From: Novosphingobium sp.
Lineage (GTDB): Bacteria; Pseudomonadota; Alphaproteobacteria; Sphingomonadales; Sphingomonadaceae
Length of the DNA: 64,000 nt
Direction: 5' to 3'
Assembly: GCF_039595395.1 (NCBI RefSeq)
Contig: NZ_JBCNLP010000006.1
Coordinates: 191,001-255,000, forward strand
The position numbers were made by a program, and so were the translations under genes. The notes under the pieces were generated by a model. The model was not told the DNA's origin. It was given only the letters and a program-made list of their open reading frames with translations, and did no database searches. This document shows, one piece after another, positions 1-7,259 of this stretch (within the stretch, counting starts at the first letter, position 1; every line of letters begins with the position of its first letter).

Positions 1-1104
1 TTCCATCCCCGGCAGGATTATACGCGCGCGCTGGTCGCGGCGGCGGCGGCCCGCGTTCCGGCGGCCCCCATGCCCGATCTGCCGCGTGATGCCGGCGATC
101 CGCCGTTGATCCAGATGCGCGATGTTGTCGCCGGCTATGGCGGGGTGGATGCGCAGGGCAATCCGCAGGTGCGCATCCTCGACGGGGTCAGCTTTGCCAT
201 TGAGCGCGGCAAGGTGCTGGGTGTGATCGGCGAATCGGGCAGCGGCAAAAGCACTCTGGCGCGCGTGGTGGCAGGGTTGCATGCCCCGGCATCGGGGCGG
301 GTCAATCTCGACGGCTATACGCTTGAGGGCGAGATCCGGCATCGCGACAAGGAGCAGTTGCGCCGGGTCCAGCTTGTGTTCCAGAATGCCGATACAGCAC
401 TCAACCCCGCAGTATCGGTGGGGGAGGCGATCGGCCGCCCGCTGACCTTCTTCCATGCTCTGCGAGGGGCGGACCGAAAGGCCGAGGTCGCCCGCTTACT
501 GGATCTGGTCAGGCTGCCTGCCGCGCTGGCGGGTCGCTTGCCCGGAGAATTGTCGGGCGGGCAGAAACAGCGGGTCAATCTGGCCCGCGCGCTGGCCGCC
601 CGGCCCGATCTGCTGCTGTGCGACGAGGTCACCTCCGCGCTCGACCCGGTGGTTGCCGAGGCGGTGCTCGATCTGTTGATCGATCTGCGCCGCGAGCTGG
701 GGCTGGCCTATATGTTCATCACCCATGACATCGGCATCGTTCGGGCCATCGCCGATGAGGTGATGGTGCTTTACGGCGGCGTCCCGGTGGAGCTGGCCTC
801 GCATGAGGCGCTCGAAGGGCCCTTGCATCATCCCTATACCAGGCTGCTGATGGCCTCGGTGCCCGAATTGCGGCCCGGTTGGCTGGAGGCCGCGAACAGC
901 GCCTTTTCATGCGGATCGACGCCGGGCGCCGGCCATGCGGCGGGATGCCGCTTCTTTCAGCGCTGCGCGGTTTCGCATCCGGGGCTCTGCGATGTGCTCG
1001 ATCCTGCGGTCCATGTCGGTGCCGGACAGACGATCGCCTGCCATCGCGGCTTTGATGGCTTGCAGGCGACGCTTGGCATCGCACAGGGCGCGGTACCGGC
1101 GTGA
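1..1104 (+). CDS. Peptide/opine ABC transporter ATP-binding protein, 5'-truncated by window edge, probably a tandem-domain fusion
   Basis: ATPase of a DppD/DppF-type importer that powers uptake of peptides or similar compounds at the inner membrane. Numbering from the ATG at 70: Walker A GESGSGKST (54-62), Q-loop near 105, signature LSGGQKQR (161-168), Walker B LLLCDE (181-186), switch His219, then the oligopeptide-transporter C-terminal motif with cysteines near 293-308. The frame is open from base 1 with no stop before the ATG. The upstream codons read HPRQDYTRALVAAA, which resembles the HPYTRxLLAA motif that ends a first ATPase domain; the same motif recurs as HHPYTRLL at 253-260. I infer that the window opens near the end of domain 1 of a YejF/GsiA-like double ATPase, and that the ATG at 70 is internal. 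The matching binding protein may be the one at 5381-6910. Confidence 0.85.
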   Translation, partial: FHPRQDYTRALVAAAAARVPAAPMPDLPRDAGDPPLIQMRDVVAGYGGVDAQGNPQVRILDGVSFAIERGKVLGVIGESGSGKSTLARVVAGLHAPASGRVNLDGYTLEGEIRHRDKEQLRRVQLVFQNADTALNPAVSVGEAIGRPLTFFHALRGADRKAEVARLLDLVRLPAALAGRLPGELSGGQKQRVNLARALAARPDLLLCDEVTSALDPVVAEAVLDLLIDLRRELGLAYMFITHDIGIVRAIADEVMVLYGGVPVELASHEALEGPLHHPYTRLLMASVPELRPGWLEAANSAFSCGSTPGAGHAAGCRFFQRCAVSHPGLCDVLDPAVHVGAGQTIACHRGFDGLQATLGIAQGAVPA

Positions 1105-1337
1105 CCGAGGCTCGGATGCTGTCGGCAGGATATGCCGGTGAGTGCTTTCTCCGGCATGCCCCCCTTGAATGGCAGGCAGGCATGGCATCCCTTCAAGGTC
1201 TGGTAGATCATGCTGTGGATGTCCCGTCTAAAGCGGCGATGTGCTCCTGAGCGCCATCAAAAAGGCGGAATCCTTTCGTCTATCCGGACTAGTCTTTCCG
1301 GGTCAGATCCAGTTTCAAACCGGGAGTCACCAACGCC
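1105..1337. other. Intergenic region with two small inverted repeats, no recognised RNA
   Basis: This 233-bp stretch separates the ABC ATPase from the metal-type cluster. It contains ATGCCGG (1126-1132) facing CCGGCAT (1151-1157), and CCTTGAA (1163-1169) facing TTCAAGG (1192-1198). Neither is followed by a T-run, so a rho-independent terminator is not supported. HupE-type genes are sometimes cobalamin-controlled, but I see no B12-box core here. GGGAG at 1321-1325 is a plausible though distant ribosome binding site for the gene starting at 1338. Confidence 0.4.
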
Positions 1338-2069
1338 ATGCGCAGGTCCAAACTCGTTATCGCAGCGAGCCTTTTCGCCAGCTTCGCCAATGTGCCCGCC
1401 GATGCCCATGCCGTGTGGTTCGCCCAGCGCGCGCGCCAGACCGCGCTGATCTATGGCGTGGGGGCCGATGACCTCGATTCCGTCAAGCGTTTCTCCTTCA
1501 TCGAGAAGATGGGCGGCTATGATGCCAATTATCAGCCGATCAAGGCCACGCCGCGCATCGCCGGGCCGATCGTGTTGGTGGACAGCGAGCAGCAGCCCAC
1601 CCTGCTTTCCGTGGTGTTCTTCAACGGCATCTGGTCGCGCGTGAACGGCGAGTTCGAGCCCAAGGGCCGTGACGAGGCGCCGACCTCGACCCTTTCGGAA
1701 AAGAACTACAAATATTCGGTCGCCATCATGGGCCCGCTCGACAAGCCGATCCCGGCCTTGCCCGATCAGGTGCTGCAGATCGTGCCGGTCGGCGCCATTC
1801 CCGCGCTGCTCGGCAGCAAGATGACCTATCAGGTGCTTTACAAGGGCAAGCCCGCGGTCGGCGCCACGGTCATCAACGATCTGGTCAACGACCCCGATCA
1901 GACGCCCGTCACCACCGATGCCGAGGGCAAGGTGACGATGGTGGTGCGCAATCAGGGCCTCAACGTGCTGGAGGCGGTCTTCGTCAGTCCGACCGACAAT
2001 CCTAAGAAGTACGACCGGATCGAGAATTCGGCGACGCTGACCTTCACCCTCGCTCACAAGCCCGAATAA
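1338..2069 (+). CDS. DUF4198 family exported protein, putative metal uptake accessory
   Basis: A 243-residue exported protein whose family (DUF4198) includes periplasmic parts of nickel/cobalt uptake systems. It has a signal peptide (MRRSKLVIAASLFASFANVPADA), and the predicted cleavage leaves a mature protein starting HAVWF. The C-terminal half looks like an Ig-like beta domain (GKPAVGATVINDL, then TTDAEGKVTMVV) typical of the family. It is first in a same-strand cluster with 2109-2489, 2554-3264 and 3261-3881, the third being a HupE/UreJ-type membrane protein. The stop codon lies in a perfect 14-bp tandem duplication (2061-2088). Metal specificity cannot be read from the sequence, and other small ligands remain possible. 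Confidence 0.75.
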   Translation: MRRSKLVIAASLFASFANVPADAHAVWFAQRARQTALIYGVGADDLDSVKRFSFIEKMGGYDANYQPIKATPRIAGPIVLVDSEQQPTLLSVVFFNGIWSRVNGEFEPKGRDEAPTSTLSEKNYKYSVAIMGPLDKPIPALPDQVLQIVPVGAIPALLGSKMTYQVLYKGKPAVGATVINDLVNDPDQTPVTTDAEGKVTMVVRNQGLNVLEAVFVSPTDNPKKYDRIENSATLTFTLAHKPE

Positions 2070-2088
2070 TCAGGCCCGAATAATCAGG
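2061..2088 (+). repeat. Perfect tandem duplication of 14 bp across a stop codon
   Basis: The unit CCCGAATAATCAGG occurs at 2061-2074 and again at 2075-2088. The first copy carries the TAA stop (2067-2069) of the DUF4198 gene. The second copy repeats the same stop out of frame in the untranslated gap before the next gene. Confidence 0.95.
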
Positions 2089-2108
2089 CCCAACACCGGA
2101 GTCGTTTC

Positions 2109-2489
2109 ATGACCAATCGTCTTGCGGCTTGCGCCGCGCTTGCCCTTTCGTTGTCGGTGGCGTCGCCGGTGCTGGCCCATGGTTTCACCAAGCCCCAGCA
2201 TGGCGGCATCGTGACCACCAGCGGCGAAACGCTGTTCGAACTGGTGGCCAAGCCTGCTGGTGTCCAGCTCTATGTCATCGATGACGATGAGCCGGTCGCG
2301 GCCTCGGGCATGACCGCCAGCCTGACCACCAACACCGGTGGCAAGACGCAGAATGTGCCGCTCAAGCCGGCGGCGGGCAATCGCTTCGATGGCCCCGCGC
2401 TCAAGCTGGCGCCGGGCGCGAAGGTTGCCGTCATGGTGATCAACAAGACCAGCCAGGCGCATCTGGGCGGCACCTTCATCATCAAGTGA
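2109..2489 (+). CDS. Small periplasmic protein, unknown function
   Basis: A 126-residue exported protein. The signal peptide MTNRLAACAALALSLSVASPVLA should be cut before HGFTKPQHGG, giving an N-terminal His and a second His eight residues on. The rest is predicted beta-rich (GETLFELVAKPAGVQLYVID) and ends AHLGGTFIIK, with no cysteines in the mature part. A GGAG sits 8 bases before the ATG. It lies 39 bp after the DUF4198 gene and 64 bp before the HupE/UreJ gene, in one transcription direction. I cannot name a family. A periplasmic metal carrier or chaperone is an inference from context and from the histidine-rich mature N-terminus. Confidence 0.7.
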   Translation: MTNRLAACAALALSLSVASPVLAHGFTKPQHGGIVTTSGETLFELVAKPAGVQLYVIDDDEPVAASGMTASLTTNTGGKTQNVPLKPAAGNRFDGPALKLAPGAKVAVMVINKTSQAHLGGTFIIK

Positions 2490-2553
2490 GGCATGCGCGT
2501 CCGGTGTTCCTCAAGGGGATACCGGGCCGGCGTTTCCAAAGGGGAGAGGCGGG

Positions 2554-3264
2554 ATGAGATTCCCGGCAAGGGCGGCCTGTGCCGTCGGCTCAATCGCGTT
2601 CGGCCTGTCGGCGCTGATGGCGCATCCGGCTCTGGCCCATGGCGTGTCGTCGGGCGACAAGGCCTATATCCAGACCCATCCGGGGATCAACATCATCCCC
2701 TACATCTACCTGGGCGCCAAGCATATGGTGACCGGTTATGACCATCTGCTGTTTCTTTTCGGGGTGATTTTCTTTCTCTATCGCCTGAAGGATGTCGGCA
2801 AATATGTGACGCTGTTTGCGGTCGGCCACAGCACCACGCTGCTGCTGGGCGTGCTGGCCAATATTCGCGCAGATTCCTTCATTGTCGACGCGATCATCGG
2901 TTTCTCGGTGGTCTATAAGGCGCTCGACAATCTGGGGGCCTTTCGCAAGATTCTGGGCTTTGAGCCCAACCCCAAGGCGGCGGTGCTGATCTTCGGCTTC
3001 TTCCACGGTTTTGGCCTGGCCACCAAATTGCAGACCCTGTCGCTCTCGCGCGAGGGACTGTTTGCCAATCTGGTCAGCTTCAACGTCGGGGTGGAAATGG
3101 GCCAGTTCATCGCTTTGAGCATCATCCTGATCCTGATGACCCTGTGGCGCCGCACGCGCAGCTTCGAGCGCAATGTCGTGATCGCCAACACCCTGCTGAT
3201 GACCGCCGGCCTGGTGCTGGTCGGTTTCCAACTCACCGGATTTGCCATGGAGAGCGGCTCGTGA
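2554..3264 (+). CDS. HupE/UreJ family membrane protein, putative metal permease
   Basis: A 236-residue inner-membrane protein of the HupE/UreJ_2 type, a family linked to nickel or cobalt uptake. It has an N-terminal signal segment ending in ALMAHPALA, then HGVSSGDK. The family hallmark GYDHLLFLFGVIFF is near residue 62, GHSTTLLLG follows, and FFHGFGLATKL is near 150. About six hydrophobic segments are visible. The conserved His/Asp of GYDH and the His of FFHGFG are the likely ion ligands. It overlaps the next gene by the GTGA arrangement at 3261-3264, so the two are translationally coupled. Substrate is not determined. Confidence 0.8.
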   Translation: MRFPARAACAVGSIAFGLSALMAHPALAHGVSSGDKAYIQTHPGINIIPYIYLGAKHMVTGYDHLLFLFGVIFFLYRLKDVGKYVTLFAVGHSTTLLLGVLANIRADSFIVDAIIGFSVVYKALDNLGAFRKILGFEPNPKAAVLIFGFFHGFGLATKLQTLSLSREGLFANLVSFNVGVEMGQFIALSIILILMTLWRRTRSFERNVVIANTLLMTAGLVLVGFQLTGFAMESGS

Positions 3265-3881
3265 CCTCCCAGACCCTTCTCAACCCGACCATCCCCTATC
3301 AGGCCGAAGGCAGCACCATCCTGCGCGCGACAGCAGCGGCGGTGGTGGCGGGGGCGGCGATCCTCACGCTTTTCGTGCTGCCCGCCGAATACAACATCGA
3401 CCCCACCGGGGTCGGCCACAAGCTCGGTCTGACCGCGCTGAGCGGCGCGATGGAAGATGCCGAGCCCGCCGCCACTGTGGCCTCGACGCAGGCCGCCGCC
3501 GCGCCGGTCAAGGTCGGCCCGCAGACCCGCGACAGCATCATCCGCGCCACGCCCTATCGCGAGGATCAGATGACGCTGACCATCGCCCCGCATGCCGGTG
3601 CCGAGATCAAGGCCGAGATGCAGACGGGCGACCAGTTCGTCTTTTCCTGGACCGCGAGTGGTCCGGTGAAGATGGACATGCATGGCGAGACGTCGATGAC
3701 CGCCAGCGAAGCCACCACCTACTGGAAGGAAAAAGGCCTGAGCGCGGCGCAGGGCAGCCTGATGGCGCCCTTCAACGGCATTCACGGCTGGTACTGGCGC
3801 AATCAGGGCGAGACGCCCGTGACGCTGACGCTCAAGACCAGCGGTTTCTATCGCAAGCTCATTCGCCCGCCGGTGAACTGA
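3261..3881 (+). CDS. Membrane-anchored periplasmic protein of the metal-type cluster
   Basis: A 206-residue protein with one transmembrane segment near residues 22-40 (ILRATAAAVVAGAAILTLFVLP) and a periplasmic C-terminal domain. The start is the GTG at 3261, which overlaps the stop of the HupE/UreJ gene. The longer open frame upstream runs inside that gene and is not used. The soluble domain has His-bearing stretches (IAPHAGAEIKAEMQ, VKMDMHGE) and a WYWRNQGETPVTLTLKTSGFY ending resembling a cupredoxin-like or jelly-roll strand. Proteins of this layout are often named transmembrane anchor protein. Its biochemical role is unknown; coupling to HupE/UreJ suggests it works with the permease. Confidence 0.7.
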   Translation: MTSQTLLNPTIPYQAEGSTILRATAAAVVAGAAILTLFVLPAEYNIDPTGVGHKLGLTALSGAMEDAEPAATVASTQAAAAPVKVGPQTRDSIIRATPYREDQMTLTIAPHAGAEIKAEMQTGDQFVFSWTASGPVKMDMHGETSMTASEATTYWKEKGLSAAQGSLMAPFNGIHGWYWRNQGETPVTLTLKTSGFYRKLIRPPVN

Positions 3882-3941
3882 CCGGGCATGCCCTGAACGG
3901 TTTCACGGTCAGGGCGCGGCACATATGGAAGGGGGCACCCC

Positions 3942-4610
3942 ATGGCTTATCTGAAGCCCAAATTCATCACGTTCGACTGCTACGGAACGCTCATCAACTT
4001 CGAGATGGCCCCGGTGGCCCGGCAGGTCTACGCGGACCGTCTGGCCGGTGAGGCGCTCGAAGCCTTCTGCCGCGACTTTTCGGCCTATCGCCTCGATGCG
4101 GTGCTGGGCGCCTGGCGCCCCTATGCGCAGGTCGTGGCCGAAGCGCTCCAGCGCTCGTGCAGGAAATCGGGGATCGACTATCGCGACAGCGATGGCGAGG
4201 CGCTCTATGCGGCGGTGCCGACGTGGAAGCCCCACCCCGATGTCGTTGCGCCGCTCAAGCGCATTGCGGGCGAGATCCCGCTGGTGATCCTGTCGAATTC
4301 GATGGTCGATCTGATCCCCCACAGCGTCGAAAAGCTGGAAGCGCCGTTCCACACCGTCTGCACCGCGCAGGAAGCGCAGGCCTACAAGCCGCGCATGAAG
4401 GCCTTCGAATTCATGTTCGACACGCTGGGTTGCGGGCCGCAGGATGTGCTGCATTGCTCATCCAGCTTCCGCTACGATCTGATGACGGCCTTCGACATGG
4501 GCATCACCATGAAAGCTTTCGTCAATCGCGGGCATGAGCCGCTCAATCCCTATTATCAGGTCCATGAAATTCCCGATATCGGCGGCCTGCCGGGGCTGGT
4601 CGGGCTGTGA
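3942..4610 (+). CDS. HAD superfamily hydrolase, type II haloacid dehalogenase-like (copy 1)
   Basis: A 222-residue cytoplasmic hydrolase with nucleophile Asp12 in FDCYGTL, Ser118 in LSNS, Lys149 in YKPR and the acidic loop SSSFRYD (173-179). These match the four HAD motifs of the L-2-haloacid dehalogenase group. From memory, characterised members have SSNxWD in motif IV; here the Asn is absent, so dehalogenation is doubtful and another ester or phosphate substrate is possible. The gene overlaps the following cupin gene (GTGA at 4607-4610). A paralogous HAD-cupin pair occurs at 12933-14373 on the other strand with the same SSSFRYD motif. Confidence 0.85.
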   Translation: MAYLKPKFITFDCYGTLINFEMAPVARQVYADRLAGEALEAFCRDFSAYRLDAVLGAWRPYAQVVAEALQRSCRKSGIDYRDSDGEALYAAVPTWKPHPDVVAPLKRIAGEIPLVILSNSMVDLIPHSVEKLEAPFHTVCTAQEAQAYKPRMKAFEFMFDTLGCGPQDVLHCSSSFRYDLMTAFDMGITMKAFVNRGHEPLNPYYQVHEIPDIGGLPGLVGL

Positions 4611-5320
4611 GCGGCGTGATGACGCAAGCTGCCGTCGGCGCGGTGATCGACCTGCGTGCCTATGCGCGGGGGACAGCCCCCGCGCATGACTGGCTGACCG
4701 AGCGGGCCGCACCAGCCTTTGCCGACGGCGCGGCGCAGGTCGCGGCGCTGGCCCCGCGCGGCAAGGGGCGGGTGGAGACCCTGGGTGCGGATGAGTTCGT
4801 GATCGTGCTGGCAGGCCGCCTCGATCTGGATCTCGGCGATCGCGCGCTGACCGTGCCGACCGGCGCCAGTTGCGTGCTGCCGGTGGGCAGCAGCTTTGGC
4901 TGGCAGGCCGGCGAGGATGCCCTGCTGGTGATTGTCAGCGCTCCGGCGGATGCCGTGGGAACACAGGACGGACCGGTCATCATCGATGAGACGGCGCCGC
5001 TCAGCCCGTCCAACCCGCCGCTGGCCGAGCTGCTGCTGGGGCCGACGCCCTCGTGCCGCAACCATTCGGACTATTGGTCGGCCACGCGCGAATTTGTCTG
5101 CGGCACCTGGGATTCCACGCCCTATCACCGCAAGCAGAACCCCTATCGCCAGATCGAGCTGATGCATCTGCTGGAGGGCAGCGTCACCTTCACCGATGCC
5201 CATGCCAGCGTCACCCACAAGGCCGGCGATGTCATTCTCTTCGTGCGCGGCGAAGGCTGCGCCTGGCTGAGCGAAGAGCATGTGAAGAAGGTTTACGCCA
5301 CCCAGCGTCCGGCCGCCTGA
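4607..5320 (+). CDS. Bicupin protein, DUF861/Cupin_3-like (copy 1)
   Basis: A protein of 237 residues with two cupin-like halves. The C-terminal half carries PTPSCRNHSDYWSATREF, GTWDSTPYHR, ELMHLLEGSVTF and HKAGDVILFVRGEG, typical of the DUF861 (Cupin_3) group found with ureidoglycine- or ethanolamine-type metabolism. The GTG at 4607 overlaps the HAD stop and is taken as start; the ATG at 4619 is an alternative. A strong terminator follows at 5340. The paralogue at 13633-14373 shares CRNHxDY, SATxEF and WDSTPYHR, so these strings are probably functional. The substrate is unknown. Constant pairing with the HAD hydrolase suggests consecutive steps or a complex. Confidence 0.8.
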   Translation: MSGVMTQAAVGAVIDLRAYARGTAPAHDWLTERAAPAFADGAAQVAALAPRGKGRVETLGADEFVIVLAGRLDLDLGDRALTVPTGASCVLPVGSSFGWQAGEDALLVIVSAPADAVGTQDGPVIIDETAPLSPSNPPLAELLLGPTPSCRNHSDYWSATREFVCGTWDSTPYHRKQNPYRQIELMHLLEGSVTFTDAHASVTHKAGDVILFVRGEGCAWLSEEHVKKVYATQRPAA

Positions 5321-5339
5321 CGATCAACTTAACACCCTG

Positions 5340-5375
5340 ACGGCGCGGCGTGATCGATCACGCCGCGCCGTTTTG
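5340..5375 (+). terminator. Rho-independent terminator, perfect 30-bp palindrome
   Basis: Bases 5341-5370 are a perfect palindrome: a 13-bp GC-rich stem with TCGA as loop. A5340 pairs with T5371, and the stem is followed by TTTT on the plus strand. It ends the HAD-cupin unit and separates it from the convergent binding-protein gene. No T-run follows on the minus strand. Confidence 0.9.
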
Positions 5376-5380
5376 CTGTG

Positions 5381-6910
5381 TCAGGCATCCTCAAGCCAGA
5401 CATGCGACGCAAAGTCATAGCCCATCAGCCCGCCCTGAGACCGCGATGCCATGCCCTTCACGCGCGGCGTGTAGGCGTCGATCATGTTGAGGAACAGCGG
5501 GATGCCGACGCCCGCCTCGCGGTGGACCATCCTCTGCATCTCAGCATAGATGGTGTGGCGCAGGCCTTCGTCGGTCGATCCGCGTGCTTCCAGCAGCAGC
5601 CGGTCGAACCGCTCGTTGCGCCAGCCTGACTCGTTCCAGGCCGCATGCGAGGCATAGAGCTGGGTGAAGATGATATCCGCCGTGGGCCGCCCGTTGAGAT
5701 TGCCGAAACCGACCGGATCCTTCATCCAGTTATGTGCCCAGTAGCCATCGGTGGGGCGGCGCTGGATGTCGAGGCCGATGCCCGCCTTGCCCGCCGCATT
5801 CTGCATCAGCATGGCCATATCCTCCGAATGCACCGCCGCGCCCGACACCACGACCGGTATCCTGGCCCCCGCCAGCCCCGCCTTGCGGAACAGATGGGCG
5901 GCGCGATCCGGGTCGAAGGGGCGCTGGGGCAGGCTCGGGTCGAAATAGCGGTTGGTCGGCGGGATGGGGTGATCGTTGGCGATCGTCGCATAGCCGCGAA
6001 AGATCACCTGCTGCATCGCCTCGCGGTCCATCAGCAGCTTCATGCCCTCGACAAAGGCCGGTGAGCGGCCCGGACGCTGGTCCAGCCGCATCACCAGATC
6101 GGTGTAGCCGCCCGATTTGCTGGACAGCAGCTTGAGCCCGGTTTCGCTCAGGCGCCGGGCCATGCGCGGATTGACCTCGGAAATCAGGTCGACATCATGC
6201 GACAGCAGGGCGTTGATTCGTGCGCTTTCGTCGGAAATGGCAAACAGCTCGACCTCGCCCAGCCGGACGGGGCCGCGCCAGTAATCGTCGTAACGGGTGG
6301 AGATCGAGCGCACGCCGGGGTTGAATTCGGCGCAGCGGAAGGGCCCGGTGCCATTGGCGGTGGTGAAGGATCGCGTCTGGTCGCGCACGATCATGAACTG
6401 GGGGATGCCCAGAATGGCGGGCAGGTCGGCGTTGGGCGCCGTCAGCGTGATGCGGACGCCGTCCTCGCCGAAAGGGGCGACCTCCTCGAACTGCGACATG
6501 AAGGTGCGGGCCGTCGATCCGACCGAGGGGTCTTTATGGCGGCGCAGGGAATAGACGACATCGGCCGGGGTCAGCGGCTTGCCGTCGTGAAAGCGCACGC
6601 CCTGGCGCAATTTCAGCGTCCAGACGCGGCCATCCTTGCTGTCGATGGCCTCGGCCAGCGCGGGCTCGGGCCGCAGGTTTTCATCAAGCTTGATGAGCCC
6701 GTCATAGAACATGTTGCAGCGGCAATAATCCATCACCGCCATCTGGCGGGCCGGGTCGATCGTGTCCGCCGTGGAGCTGGTGGCGCCCGCGACCCGAATA
6801 CGCCCGCCCTTGACCGGCTGCCGCCTGCTGGCGGAGGTGCAGCCCGCGACCAGCAGGCTGGCGGCGCTGCTGCCCAGGAAGCCGCGGCGATCGAACATGT
6901 GGGCCTTCAT
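5381..6910 (-). CDS. ABC transporter substrate-binding protein, family 5, Tat lipoprotein
   Basis: Periplasmic receptor of a peptide/opine/nickel-type ABC importer, 509 residues. The N-terminus MKAHMFDRRGFLGSSAASLLVAGC has a twin-arginine-like RRGFLG motif and a lipobox ending at Cys, so it is probably a lipid-anchored Tat substrate. The SBP_bac_5 body is clear: WTLKLRQGVRFHDGKPLTPADVVYSL near residue 115, and FDPDRAAHLFRKAG later. The start at 6910 is chosen because GGGGAG lies nine bases upstream; the open frame continues 54 bases further into two palindromes (6926-6965). It is convergent with the cupin gene. The ATPase at the left window edge is the likely partner. Confidence 0.85.
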   Translation of the reverse strand: MKAHMFDRRGFLGSSAASLLVAGCTSASRRQPVKGGRIRVAGATSSTADTIDPARQMAVMDYCRCNMFYDGLIKLDENLRPEPALAEAIDSKDGRVWTLKLRQGVRFHDGKPLTPADVVYSLRRHKDPSVGSTARTFMSQFEEVAPFGEDGVRITLTAPNADLPAILGIPQFMIVRDQTRSFTTANGTGPFRCAEFNPGVRSISTRYDDYWRGPVRLGEVELFAISDESARINALLSHDVDLISEVNPRMARRLSETGLKLLSSKSGGYTDLVMRLDQRPGRSPAFVEGMKLLMDREAMQQVIFRGYATIANDHPIPPTNRYFDPSLPQRPFDPDRAAHLFRKAGLAGARIPVVVSGAAVHSEDMAMLMQNAAGKAGIGLDIQRRPTDGYWAHNWMKDPVGFGNLNGRPTADIIFTQLYASHAAWNESGWRNERFDRLLLEARGSTDEGLRHTIYAEMQRMVHREAGVGIPLFLNMIDAYTPRVKGMASRSQGGLMGYDFASHVWLEDA

Positions 6911-7259
6911 ACTGCCAAATCTCCCCATGCCGGACGGCATGATGCGGTCCATGCCGCAAGGCATGATGCTTTACGGCTCGCCTACGGGGCTTGCCGCCTG
7001 GCCTATCTTCGCGTGCAAGCGCCGGTAGTGTGTGCCGATTGTCGCCTTCTCCTCGCCGTCTTCCTGTCGATTTGGGTCATCCCCGCCGCATGGCATGCTG
7101 TCTCCGGCCGCATGTGGCATGACGGCAGCAAATTCTGCAATCGGGCGATCCTACCGCATGGTGGCCGCTTGCCGCAGTGACATTCGGAATATGTTGCCAG
7201 AAAAATCCGCTTTAATGGTTCGGCCGACGATGGCGTCGGCAGAAGCGAAAGAGCATGAG
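6911..7259. other. Divergent control region between the binding protein and an acyltransferase-like gene
   Basis: A 349-bp stretch without a convincing gene. Next to the binding-protein start it holds two tandem CATGCC-N4-GGCATG palindromes. Further right are more scattered GCATG strings (for example near 7088 and 7109). Upstream ATGs at 7191, 7215 and 7230 are in frame with the acyltransferase but lack good ribosome binding sites. I recognise no RNA element. Confidence 0.5.
6925..6969. promoter_or_regulatory. Two tandem operator-like palindromes, 24-bp period
   Basis: CATGCC-N4-GGCATG occurs at 6926-6941 (spacer GGAC) and at 6950-6965 (spacer GCAA). The surrounding 21-bp units at 6925-6945 and 6949-6969 are near-identical direct repeats. 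They lie 15-60 bases upstream of the binding-protein start on its template side, a good place for a repressor or activator dimer pair. A relative with a 2-bp spacer lies at 15912-15925. The cognate regulator is not in the window. Confidence 0.65.

Noticed and set aside
1105..1337. A cobalamin or nickel riboswitch upstream of the HupE/UreJ cluster
   Set aside because: Two small stems are present, but no conserved core of a known metal or cobalamin riboswitch can be recognised.
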